DNA from: Polyodon spathula
Lineage: Eukaryota; Chordata; Actinopteri; Acipenseriformes; Polyodontidae
Direction of reading: 5' to 3'
Assembly: GCF_017654505.1 (NCBI RefSeq)
Contig: NC_054555.1
Coordinates: forward strand, 9,244,335-9,308,334
Length of the DNA: 64,000 bases
In this document: positions 13,463-23,069 of the stretch, one piece after another
Numbering within the stretch: position 1 is the first letter of the stretch
Layout of the letters: the number at the start of each line of letters is the position of its first letter
Program-made: the position numbers and the translations under genes
The notes under the pieces: generated by a model
Databases searched by the model: none
The model's input: only the letters and a program-made list of their open reading frames with translations
What the model was told of the DNA's origin: nothing

Positions 13463-13468
13463 AATAAA
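13463..13468 (+). promoter_or_regulatory. Likely LTC4S polyadenylation signal
   Basis: A canonical AATAAA lies about 715 bases after the LTC4S stop codon and before the LINE array, followed by a T-rich stretch. It is the best candidate for the mRNA end. It was chosen by position and motif only. Confidence 0.5.
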
Positions 13469-13724
13469 ATCTATTCCTTTTGAACTCGTATGACATAAGA
13501 GAAACCATGCAGGGGAGGCCTACTTGGAGCGATTCATTAAAATAAAATAAAAAATTCAGATATCCTTACTATGTTCAAAGGCGACCTGCAATCAAACTTT
13601 CTAGGCATGTTACATATAGGTTTTAAATTAAGGACTGTTAGCACACTTTTTTGACACAGTTAATGCAGTGGATCAAATATTATCCTAAAATAGAGAACAG
13701 CAGGGCCACAAATATAGATTGTAC

Positions 13725-13772
<48 letters not shown>

Positions 13773-13773
13773 G
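13725..13773. repeat. (ATT)n microsatellite
   Basis: An uninterrupted ATT trinucleotide run of about 16 copies, just left of the LINE-derived array. Confidence 0.95.
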
Positions 13774-13947
13774 AATCTATTAAACCCTAGTCTTAAAACT
13801 CATAATGGAGAAAACTGGGAACTGCAACAAGAAGAGTGCACTAGAGTGGATATTTTGAAAAGAGCTTTGAAACAGACTTTAAAGTTATATGTGAAAAATG
13901 TTGTCAGGATGTTAATAATTCAAAGAAAAACTACAGGTACATTATTT

Positions 13948-15459
13948 AAAACATTAAGGTCATCAGCATATGCAGATAGCCTGATGGGGGCACTGTTGGA
14001 TGCAGCTGGCACAGCCAGCCCGGTTAGCTTCTCCCTCAGCTGATGCAGGTAGGCTCTATAGAGAGGCAGTAGAGCGTCCCTGAGAGGGGACACTCAGATC
14101 ATTGTTTACTTTCACCAGTCTAGAAACATAATATTAGAAATAAAAACAGGGCCAAAACCAAATGCCTTCAGTATATGAAACAAGTACTCATGGTCATCTC
14201 TGTCAAAAGCTTTTTCCTGGTCAATTGAAATTAAACCCACGTCAATATTAAAAAGTTTGGACACGTTAAAAAGGTCCCTTATTAAAAACAGATTATCAAA
14301 AATGGATTGGTCTGGTACACAATAGGATTGATCCTTATGCACGACTGATCCTATTTGTGTCCGCAGCCGATTTGGCCAGCACCTTGGAAAAGAATTTGTA
14401 GTCTGAGCATAACGAGACGGGGGTGCCAGTTCTTAAGGTTACAGAGGTCTCCTTTCTTGGGTAGCAATGTGATTACTGCCCTGCGGCAGCTCAAAGGCAG
14501 CTCTCCATCCCGGTTGCATTCCAGAAGGACCTTATAAAAATCCTGTCCGATACCGTCCCAGAATCGTTTATAAAATTCAGCTTGCAGCCTGTCGATCTCG
14601 GGCACTTTCTGGTTGGAGAGCTGCATGACGGCGACAGTGAGCTCCTGGAAGGTCAGCGGGGTTGGTTCGGCTATAGACTCGGTGCTGGCAGGATGTTGCT
14701 GGGCTGAGTCCCCTGGTTCCGGTCACTCTGTCTCTTCCACATGCGCTCTCTGAACCACTTCAGCCCCCTCCCCGGTAGCATTACTATTAACACTCGGACC
14801 TGCTTCTGCGTTTGACTGTGGGCATGAGTGTTTGAGATGTCCCTGTTCCCCACAACGAAAACATTTAATTACGTCTGTGCTTGCAAACACTACATAGTCC
14901 GTGCCTTCAATATTGCATGCAACATTTAAAACAAAGTCAGGGTCGTTCAGAAGCACAAACACCTGCCTTCTGAAAACATTATGTGTTTAATTTCTGGTGC
15001 CTTGCAACCGAGTGGAATTTGTTTAAAAGGCGACATTATTTTGCAGTATTGAGAGAGCTCTCTCGCAACGACGGCATTGTCAATAAACGGGGGAATATTT
15101 GAAAGAATAACTTTAGTCAGAGGTGTAGACAGGGGCATGACTGATATAAATGAACCATTTACAACAAACCCTTCTTCCACAATTTTACTGACCAGAATTT
15201 CTTGACTCAGGAAAACAACTATTGCTTTGTTCATTCATGAGTCAGATTTAATATTACCAAACCCGACTGACTTTCCCACCGCCAACAACACATCCTCCAC
15301 GGAGACATCGGGGTCAGGTATACACCTGTACACCTGAACACCTGAACCCGTGTCTCCAAGTCAGCCCCCTGTACCACCCAAGTGGGAGCACAAGGAGGCT
15401 TTGGGCACTGCTCAGCTTGTACTGTCATCCATGAGGGAATTGTGAAACTTGCCAAATGA
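13948..15459 (-). mobile_element. LINE array unit I (3' end trimmed)
   Basis: This unit has the ORF1 pieces at 15,231-15,455, 14,947-15,234 and 14,723-14,962 (zinc knuckle), and the RT pieces at 14,351-14,626 and 14,112-14,342. It is 1,512 bases because the last 17 bases of the repeat (TCCTATCATTAGTAATG in plus orientation) are absent at the array edge. The YADD coding triplets survive at about 13,958-13,985. It is broken by several frameshifts and encodes no working protein. Confidence 0.9.
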
Positions 15460-16977
15460 TCCTATCATTAGTAATGAAAACATTAAGGTCATCAGCATAT
15501 GCAGATAGCCTGATGGGGGCACTGTTGGGTGCAGCTGGCACAGCCAGCCCGGTTAGCTTCTCCCTCAGCTGATGCAGGTAGGCTCTATAGGGAGGCAGTA
15601 GAGCGTCCCTGAGAGGGGACACTCAGATCATTGTTTACTTTCACCAGGCTAAAAACATAATATTAGAAATAAAAACAGGGCCAAAACCAAACGCCTTCAG
15701 TATATGAAACAAGTACTCATGGTCATCTCTGTCAAAAGCTTTTTCCTGGTCAATTGAAATTAAACCCACGTCAATATTAAAAAGTTTGGACACGTTAAAA
15801 AGGTCCCTTATTAAAAACAGATTATCAAAAATGGATTGGTCTGGTACACAATAGGATTGATCCTTATGCACGACTGATCCTATTTGTGTCCGCAGCCGAT
15901 TTGGCCAGCACCTTGGAAAAGAATTTGTAGTCTGAGCATAACGAGACGGGGGTGCTAGTTCTTAAGGTTACAGAGGTCTCCTTTCTTGGGTAGCAATGTG
16001 ATTACTGCCCTGCGGCAGCTCTCCATCCCGGTTGCATTCCAGAAGGACCTTATAAAAATCCTGTCCGATACCGTCCCAGAATCGTTTATAAAATTCAGCT
16101 TGCAGCCTGTTGATCTCGGGCACTTTCTGGTTGGAGAGCTGCATGACGGCGACAGTGAGCTCCTGGAAGGTCAGCGGGGTTGGTTCGGCTGTAGACTCGG
16201 CGCTGGCAGGATGTTGCTGGGCTGAGTCCCCTGGTTCCGGTCACTCTGTCTCTTCCACATGCGCTCTCTGAACCACTTCAGCCCCCTCCCCGGTAGCATT
16301 ACTATTAACACTCGGACCTGCTTCTGCGTTTGACTGTGGGCATGAGTGTTTGAGATGTCCCTGTTCCCCACAACGAAAACATTTAATTACGTCTGTGCTT
16401 GCAAACACTACATAGTCCATGCCTTCAATATTGCATGCAACATTTAAAACAAAATCAGGGTCGTTCAGAAGCACAAACACCTGCCTTCTGAAAACATTAT
16501 GTGTTTAATTTCTGGAGCCTTGCAACCGAGTGGAATTTGTTTAAAAGGCGACATTATTTTGCAGTATTGAGAGAGCTCTCTCGCAACGACGGCATTGTCA
16601 ATAAACGGGGGAATATTTGAAAGAATAACTTTAGTCAGAGGTGTAGACAGGGGCATGACTGATATAAATGAACCATTTACAACAAACCCTTCTTCCACAA
16701 TTTTACTGACCAGAATTTCTTGACTCAGGAAAACAACTATTGCTTTGTTCATTCATGAGTCAGATTTAATATTACCAAACCCGACTGACTTTCCCACCAC
16801 CAACAACACATCCTCCACGGAGACATCGGGGTCAGGTATACACCTGTACACCTGAACACCTGAACCCGTGTCTCCAAGTCAGCCCCCTGCACCACCCAAG
16901 TGGGAGCACAAGGAGGCTTTGGGCACTGCTCAGCTTGTACTGTCATCCATGAGGGAATTGTGAAACTTGCCAAATGA
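15460..16977 (-). mobile_element. LINE array unit II
   Basis: 1,518 bases. It has the same order of fragments: ORF1 at 16,749-16,973, 16,465-16,752 and 16,241-16,480, an RT segment at 15,641-15,871, and the YADD segment inside 15,425-15,622. It lacks the 11-base CAAAGGCAGCT near 16,020 that units I, III and IV carry between two GCAGCT copies. This shifts the RT frame, so the upstream RT open frame is shorter here. Confidence 0.9.
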
Positions 16978-18506
16978 TCCTATCATTAGTAATGAAAACA
17001 TTAAGGTCATCAGCATATGCAGATAGCCTGATGGGGGCACTGTTGGGTGCAGCTGGCACAGCCAGCCCGGTTAGCTTCTCCCTCAGCTGATGCAGGTAGG
17101 CTCTATAGAGAGGCAGTAGAGCGTCCCTGAGAGGGGACACTCAGATCATTGTTTACTTTCACCAGTCTAGAAACATAATATTAGAAATAAAAACAGGGCC
17201 AAAACCAAATGCCTTCAGTATATGAAACAAGTACTCATGGTCATCTCTGTCAAAAGCTTTTTCCTGGTCAATTGAAATTAAACCCACGTCAATATTAAAA
17301 AGTTTGGACACGTTAAAAAGGTCCCTTATTAAAAACAGATTATCAAAAATGGATTGGTCTGGTACACAATAGGATTGATCCTTATGCACGACTGATCCTA
17401 TTTGTGTCCGCAGCCGATTTGGCCAGCACCTTGGAAAAGAATTTGTAGTCTGAGCATAACGAGACGGGGGTGCTAGTTCTTAAGGTTACAGAGGTCTCCT
17501 TTCTTGGGTAGCAATGTGATTACTGCCCTGCGGCAGCTCAAAGGCAGCTCTCCATCCCGGTTGCATTCCAGAAGGACCTTATAAAAATCCTGTCCGATAC
17601 AGTCCCAGAATCGTTTATAAAATTCAGCTTGCAGCCTGTCGATCCCGGGCACTTTCTGGTTGGAGAGCTGCATGACGGCGACAGTGAGCTCCTGGAAGGT
17701 CAGCGGGGTTGGTTCGGCTGTAGACTCGGTGCTGGCAGGATGTTGCTGGGCTGAGTCCCCTGGTTCCGGTCACTCTGTCTCTTCCACATGCGCTCTCTGA
17801 ACCACTTCAGCCCCCTCCCCGGTAGCATTACTATTAACACTCGGACCTGCTTCTGCGTTTGACTGTGGGCATGAGTGTTTGAGATGTCCCTGTTCCCCAC
17901 AACGAAAACATTTAATTACGTCTGTGCTTGCAAACACTACATAGTCCGTGCCTTCAATATTGCATGCAACATTTAAAACAAAATCAGGGTCGTTCAGAAG
18001 CACAAACACCTGCCTTCTGAAAACATTATGTGTTTAATTTCTGGTGCCTTGCAACCGAGTGGAATTTGTTTAAAAGGCGACATTATTTTGCAGTATTGAG
18101 AGAGCTCTCTCGCAACGAAGGCGTTGTCAATAAACGGGGGAATATTTGAAAGAATAACTTTAGTCAGAGGTGTAGACAGGGGCATGACTGATATAAATGA
18201 ACCATTTACAACAAACCCTTCTTCCACAATTTTACTGACCAGAATTTCTTGACTCAGGAAAACAACTATTGCTTTGTTCATTCATGAGTCAGATTTAATA
18301 TTACCAAACCCGACTGACTTTCCCACCGCCAACAACACATCCTCCACGGAGACATCGGGGTCAGGTATACACCTGTACACCTGAACACCTGAACCCGTGT
18401 CTCCAAGTCAGCCCCCTGCACCACCCAAGTGGGAGCACAAGGAGGCTTTAGGCACTGCTCAGCTTGTACTGTCATCCATGAGGGAATTGTGAAACTTGCC
18501 AAATGA
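16978..18506 (-). mobile_element. LINE array unit III
   Basis: 1,529 bases, the full-length form of the unit. ORF1 pieces lie at 18,278-18,502, 17,994-18,281 and 17,770-18,009. RT pieces lie at 17,473-17,673 and 17,159-17,389, and the YADD piece lies inside 16,943-17,140. It differs from its neighbours by scattered substitutions only. Confidence 0.9.
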
Positions 18507-20024
18507 TCCTATCATTAGTAATGAAAACATTAAGGTCATCAGCCTGATGGGGGCACTGTTGGGTGCAGCTGACACAGCCAGCCCGGTTAGCTTCTCCCTC
18601 AGCTGATGCAGGTAAGGCTCTATAGGGAGGCAGTAGAGCGTCCCTGAGAGGGGACACTCAGATCATTGTTTACTTTCACCAGTCTAGAAACATAATATTA
18701 GAAATAAAAACAGGGCCAAAACCAAATGCCTTCAGTATATGAAACAAGTACTCATGGTCATCTCTGTCAAAAGCTTTTTCCTGGTCAATTGAAATTAAAC
18801 CCACGTCAATATTAAAAAGTTTGGACACGTTAAAAAGGTCCCTTATTAAAAACAGATTATCAAAAATGGATTGGTCTGGTACACAATAGGATTGATCCTT
18901 ATGCACGACTGATCCTATTTGTGTCCGCAGCCGATTTGGCCAGCGCCTTGGAAAAGATTTTGTAGTCTGAGCACAACAATGACGGGGGTGCCAGTTCTTA
19001 AGGTTACAGAGGTCTCCTTTCTTGGGTAGCAATGTGATTACTGCCCTGCGGCAGCTCAAAGGCAGCTCTCCATCCCGGTTGCATTCCAGAAGGACCTTAT
19101 AAAAATCCTGTCCGATACCGTCCCAGAATCGTTTATAAAATTCAGCTTGCAGCCTGTTGATCTCGGGCACTTTCTGGTTGGAGAGCTGCATGACGGCGAC
19201 AGTGAGCTCCTGGAAGGTCAGCGGGGTTGGTTCGGCTGTAGACTCGGCGCTGGCAGGATGTTGCTGGGCTGAGTCCCCTGGTTCCGGTCACTCTGTCTCT
19301 TCCACATGCGCTCTCTGAACCACTTCAGCCCCCTCCCCGGTAGCATTACTATTAACACTCGGACCTGCTTCTGCGTTTGACTGTGGGCATGAGTGTTTGA
19401 GATGTCCCTGTTCCCCACAACGAAAACATTTAATTACGTCTGTGCTTGCAAACACTACATAGTCCGTGCCTTCAATATTGCATGCAACATTTAAAACAAA
19501 ATCAGGGTCGTTCAGAAGCACAAACACCTGCCTTCTGAAAACATTATGTGTTTAATTTCTGGTGCCTTGCAACCGAGTGGAATTTGTTTAAAAGGCGACA
19601 TTATTTTGCAGTATTGAAAGAGCTCTCTCGCAATGAAGGCGTTGTCAATAAACGGGGGAATATTTGAAAGAATAACTTTAGTCAGAGGTGTAGACAGGGG
19701 CATGACTGATATAAATGAACCATTTACAACAAACCCTTCTTCCACAATTTTACTGACCAGAATTTCTTGACTCAGGAAAACAACTATTGCTTTGTTCATT
19801 CATGAGTCAGATTTAATATTACCAAACCCGACTGACTTTCCCACCACCAACAACACATCCTCCACGGAGACATCGGGGTCAGGTATACACCTGTACACCT
19901 GAACACCTGAACCCGTGTCTCCAAGTCAGCCCCCTGTACCACCCAAGTGGGAGCACAAGGAGGCTTTAGGCACTGCTCAGCTTGTACTGTCATCCATGAG
20001 GGAATTGTGAAACTTGCCAAATGA
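18507..20024 (-). mobile_element. LINE array unit IV
   Basis: 1,518 bases. ORF1 pieces lie at 19,796-20,020, 19,512-19,799 and 19,288-19,527. The two RT segments that are separate frames in other units read as one 171-codon frame here (18,676-19,191), owing to small indels near 18,975. A 13-base deletion at about 18,543 removes the SAYA part of the YADD motif. Units III and IV share an A-for-G change in the ORF1 start region (near 18,450 and 19,969), which suggests they are closest relatives. Confidence 0.9.
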
Positions 20025-20081
20025 CTGTTTAGACTAAGTAAGACCTTCCCGCCCAGATCATGTAAACGTATTGAATGATAG

Positions 20082-21080
20082 ACTGTGGTTGTATTTCCAC
20101 AGCTGAGCAGCTTGCTGTTGGATAGATCTTGTCTGTTATGTATTTTGGGTCCGGAAATAAGTGAGCCCAGACAAGGAGAACTGCAGAAAATCAACCATCG
20201 TTTATTAAGGCAGTTACACACAGACCACAAAACACAGAACCCCAAGAACCCCCAAAAGCGCACACGTGCCTTCCCTTTTATATTGCAGCTAACACGCGGC
20301 ATTACACGTGTTAGCTATCATGCGGCCTTACACGTGTTGATCTACATTATAACTATTTGGTCTGTGCTGTGCAGGTGAACACGGTCTGCACCTGCAGAGT
20401 AATATATAACAATACCTTTCCTCCAGGAACTTCAGGTGAAGATGAGCACTACAAACATTTACGGCCGTCCTATCCCAATTAACATTGGTGGGTCTGCCGC
20501 TGAGATCCTGCAGACCCAAGAACCCTCCCAGGAGATAGGGAGCGGGAGAGCTGGGCCTGGAACCTGGGCCTCCTGCACTCAACCTCAGCAGGACAAAGCT
20601 CACCTTCAAAAATGGTAAGTGGATATCAGAGGGGGGAGAGAACAACTACTGGCAGGCAGAGAGCACTGCCCATCTGCAGCTCCTAGAAGATGAGCGCAAG
20701 TCCTTTGGAGACACAAACCAGGCTCAGTCGATATGTAGAGTCTCCAACTTCACCACTTCCACCTCATCAGAGCCCATGCTGGTATTAGAGACTTTAAAGT
20801 GTAAGAAGGATGCTTAGAGGGCCTTAACACTGCCCACTTTTACAACCATAACTTAACCTAGAATGTTTCCTGTGGTGGAATGTTGTAAACACATTGCTTT
20901 GAAACCTATAGATGTCAGTGCCTTTATGAGGAAGTGTGAGACTATGTTTTTACATCAAAATGCAATATGCTCATTTTTGGGGGGGAAAATAACGTAAAAC
21001 TGTTAATATTACAATATAAATAGCAGTCCATTTGGAATACCTTTGAGTCTTTGCATTAACCTTTCTGGTTGTTTGTTGGG
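20082..21080 (+). pseudogene. Broken tandem copy of the Chibby-like gene
   Basis: The sequence aligns with the intact gene at 21,915-23,070. The match starts at the putative splice acceptor (TTTCCACAGCTGA at about 20,091), runs through the block encoding ELGLEPG-like residues and KFSFKNGKW (20,545-20,625), then AESTAHLQLLED (20,655-20,690), and continues into the 3' untranslated region (about 20,880-21,080). An LTR interrupts it after the first 50 bases. A deletion of about 85 bases near 20,638 removes most of the basic segment and the start of the coiled coil. The middle N-terminal part has diverged, and a stop (TAG) follows KKDA near 20,816. It cannot make a Chibby protein. It is a decayed segmental duplicate of its downstream neighbour. 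Confidence 0.85.
20134..20411 (-). mobile_element. Short solo LTR-like insertion inside the Chibby-like pseudogene
   Basis: About 278 bases with ends TGTTAT...ATAACA that interrupt the alignment between the pseudogene and its intact paralogue. Read on the minus strand it has a TATA-like AATATAAAAGG (about 20,275-20,285) and an AATAAA (20,201-20,206), in the order expected for U3-R-U5. No clear target duplication was seen, so the exact ends are uncertain. Confidence 0.6.
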
Positions 21081-21240
21081 TAACACGTTACTTTAAGTGT
21101 CTCTAATTATTGTGTATTTACATAGTAGTTACTTAGTAAATGCATGGGTACTTACACATAAGTCAATGTTATTATTATGCATAGTTACAATGCACTTAAT
21201 ATATACATCTTTTTGCACAATTTTTGTAAGTACACAATTG
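21080..21240. repeat. Fish MITE-like interspersed repeat
   Basis: The segment (GTAACACGTTACTTTAAGTG..., GTGTATTTACATAGTAGTTAC...) resembles a widespread short fish repeat. It is recalled by appearance only. Termini and class were not resolved. Confidence 0.4.
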
Positions 21241-21345
21241 TGTCAGAAAAGGGTTAGGGTTATATTCTCAGTTGGGAAAAAAGGAATTCAGAATGCTGTG
21301 TGGCCATTGTCTCCTGGAATGTTAACTGAGCTTTGAGAGTTCCTT

Positions 21346-21359
21346 GTTTCTGTAGCAAC
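21346..21359 (+). promoter_or_regulatory. Candidate RFX X-box upstream of the Chibby-like gene
   Basis: GTTTCTGTAGCAAC fits the loose X-box pattern GTHNYY-NN-RRNAAC, bound by RFX factors that drive ciliary genes. It lies about 620 bases before the start codon, and Chibby proteins act at the ciliary base, which makes it plausible. A 14-base match can arise by chance. Confidence 0.35.
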
Positions 21360-21963
21360 CACAGCAGCAATAATTTATAAGGTGCTCAGCTAGGCACTGT
21401 TTTGTTCAGATAATATCTGAAACCGACAGTCAGTCAGTCAGTCACTCTCCTGACAACGTTACAAAGTAGCCTGCACAGAGAGCTCCAGTCAGGCCTCAGC
21501 TGGTATGAGATGGGTGGAGGCTGGGGGAGATTTAACAACTTTAAAGCTTAGTTTTCAAAGCTTGGTAATTGCATCCAGTACCCTGCTAAGTTAAGGATCT
21601 GTTTTCAAACTCTTAAATATATTTAAGGTTTTCCAGTACTGTATTGTATTCTTAAGCTATTTTTTGTCCAAATTGTGTAACATTAATGTGAATGTTTTTG
21701 GTTTTATCCTCTCAAATTACTTTATTTTCCAATATGATTTTGTAAAATTGACACGTACCTTAAAAAAGATGTTGTCTTCCATTATCAGTGTGAAAAGTGT
21801 CTGACAATCCAACACTGTAGAGCAGCCTTCCACTAGGAAGCCCCTGACAAAGAACCAGATAAGCAAGTTCACTTGGGCTAGTCTGTCTTTGTATAAAGCA
21901 GGCAGCAGATAAATGAATTGTGGTTATATTTTCACAGCTGAACATCTTGCCGTTGGATTGAGC

Positions 21964-22746
21964 ATGCCCTTCCTCAAGGATCTTATGGCGAAGGTGTTTG
22001 GTATTGTCTCCTTGACTAATTATAGCCATCCTTTGCCAGTTGAGTTTGATGGTCTCCACACAAATTTCCACCCAAAGAAGGCTCCTAGGAGACAAGCCAC
22101 CTCCCTCTCCACCCTCTACATCCTGGATTACACCTCCCGAGTGGGAGAGCTAGGCCTGGAACCTGGGCCTCCTGCACTCAACCTCAGCGGGACAAAGTTC
22201 TCCTTCAAAAATGGTAAGTGGATATCAGAGGGGGGGAAGAGACCCAGTAAGTCCAAACGTGCCCTCCAGAATCTGAAGCGGAAGAATCGAGTCCTGGAGG
22301 AAGAGAACAACTACCTGCGGGTGCGCACAGAGCTGCTGGTGGACATGTTGGCAGAGAGCACTGCCCATTTGCAGCTCCTAGAGGACGAGGTGGAGCACAA
22401 GGCATTCAGAGACACCAGACAACGCCAGTCTGTGCGTAGAGTCTCCAACGTCACCACTTCCAACATCCCAGAACCCATGTTGGTGGCAGAGTCCAGTGAG
22501 CCCCAGAAAGAGTTGGGGAGAACCTCCATCCCAACCATTACTGAGCCCATGCTGGTTCCAGACAGTGTAGAGGGCAAGAAGGAAGCTTGCAGGTCATCAG
22601 AACCAACCACTTCCACAGCCACAGCTCAACTCAGAATGTTTCCAGAAACAAGAAAGGAGAAGAAGGCTGTGCAAAGAGCTTCAACACCACCCAGCTTCTC
22701 CACAACCACTGCTGAGCCCATTAGTGGGAGTCCATATGTACTGTAG
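21964..22746 (+). CDS. cby3: Chibby-family protein, probably CBY3
   Basis: Chibby proteins are small coiled-coil factors that bind beta-catenin and sit at the mother centriole and ciliary base. The 260-residue frame starts MPF, as CBY1 does. It has a basic PKKAPRR stretch followed by ATSLSTL (about residues 38-50) and the family block ELGLEPGPPALNLSG...KFSFKNGKW (about 61-88). A leucine-rich coiled coil follows (NLKRKNRVLEEENNYLRV, then LLVDMLAEST), about 102-150. The tail of about 100 residues beyond the coiled coil is not in CBY1 and holds imperfect repeats around EPMLV and KKEAxR. A splice acceptor at 21,936-21,937 suggests an upstream non-coding exon. The frame itself could also begin at 21,913. 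The CBY3 name rests on LTC4S lying nearby, as in human 5q35.3; CBY1-like is the alternative. Confidence 0.83.
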   Translation: MPFLKDLMAKVFGIVSLTNYSHPLPVEFDGLHTNFHPKKAPRRQATSLSTLYILDYTSRVGELGLEPGPPALNLSGTKFSFKNGKWISEGGKRPSKSKRALQNLKRKNRVLEEENNYLRVRTELLVDMLAESTAHLQLLEDEVEHKAFRDTRQRQSVRRVSNVTTSNIPEPMLVAESSEPQKELGRTSIPTITEPMLVPDSVEGKKEACRSSEPTTSTATAQLRMFPETRKEKKAVQRASTPPSFSTTTAEPISGSPYVL

Positions 22747-22869
22747 TGTATGCGTAAATTCTCCATCTCTCCAAAACTAAGACTAAGTGATCACAGGACT
22801 GAAGCCCATGGTCTTCAAATCCAATGGTAGAAAATAGATGTCCAGTCCAGTCTTGTGCCAGTAAATTGT

Positions 22870-22875
22870 AATAAA
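22870..22875 (+). promoter_or_regulatory. Likely polyadenylation signal of the Chibby-like gene
   Basis: An AATAAA 124 bases after the stop codon. The pseudogene copy upstream keeps similar flanking sequence. Position and motif only. Confidence 0.5.
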
Positions 22876-23069
22876 CATTACTTTGAAGCACACATACATT
22901 TGTGTGTTTATGGAGAAGTGTGAGGCTAGGGGTCATATCAATAAAGGTTACACCAAAATACAATCAGCACAATTATTTGTGGAAGGAAAAGAAACTGTTA
23001 CTATTAGAAGATAAATAACAGTCCTATTTGGAATATTTTTGGTTCTTTCTATTAACCTTTTGGGTTGTT

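Larger units (their letters stand above)
13948..20024 (-). repeat. Four-unit tandem array derived from an L1/Tx1-type LINE
   Basis: Four head-to-tail units of about 1.52 kb repeat with exact periods of 1,518, 1,529 and 1,518 bases, measured at the junction motif CCAAATGA (15,459; 16,977; 18,506; 20,024). On the minus strand each unit runs from a LINE ORF1 fragment with a CCHC zinc knuckle (CFRCGEQGHLKHSCP) straight into reverse transcriptase segments (LLPKKGDLCNLKNW, SIDQEKAFDRDDHEYL), then RLSAYADDLNVFITND, which carries the catalytic YADD. The endonuclease part of ORF2 and the block between the two RT segments are missing in every unit. Units differ at only scattered bases. The period differences are explained by an 11-base difference in unit II and small indels in unit IV. 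All copies share the same ORF1 frameshifts, so an already dead composite was amplified. Confidence 0.93.

Noticed and set aside
14723..14962. CCHC zinc-knuckle protein repeated four times, as a host gene family
   Set aside because: The same unit carries reverse transcriptase segments, and the neighbouring ORF1 frames overlap by frameshift. These are LINE pieces, not cellular genes.
13948..20024. CRISPR-like or phage-like repeat array
   Set aside because: The repeat unit is 1.5 kb with no short-repeat/spacer pattern, and the genome is a vertebrate's.
20085..20645. Open frames on both strands around the Chibby-like pseudogene
   Set aside because: They cross the LTR insertion and the pseudogene borders and have no consistent homology.
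21250..21265. Telomere-like GGGTTAGGGTTA
   Set aside because: Only about two units long, so chance is the simplest explanation. A similar short CCCTAACCC near 38,370 is equally unsupported.
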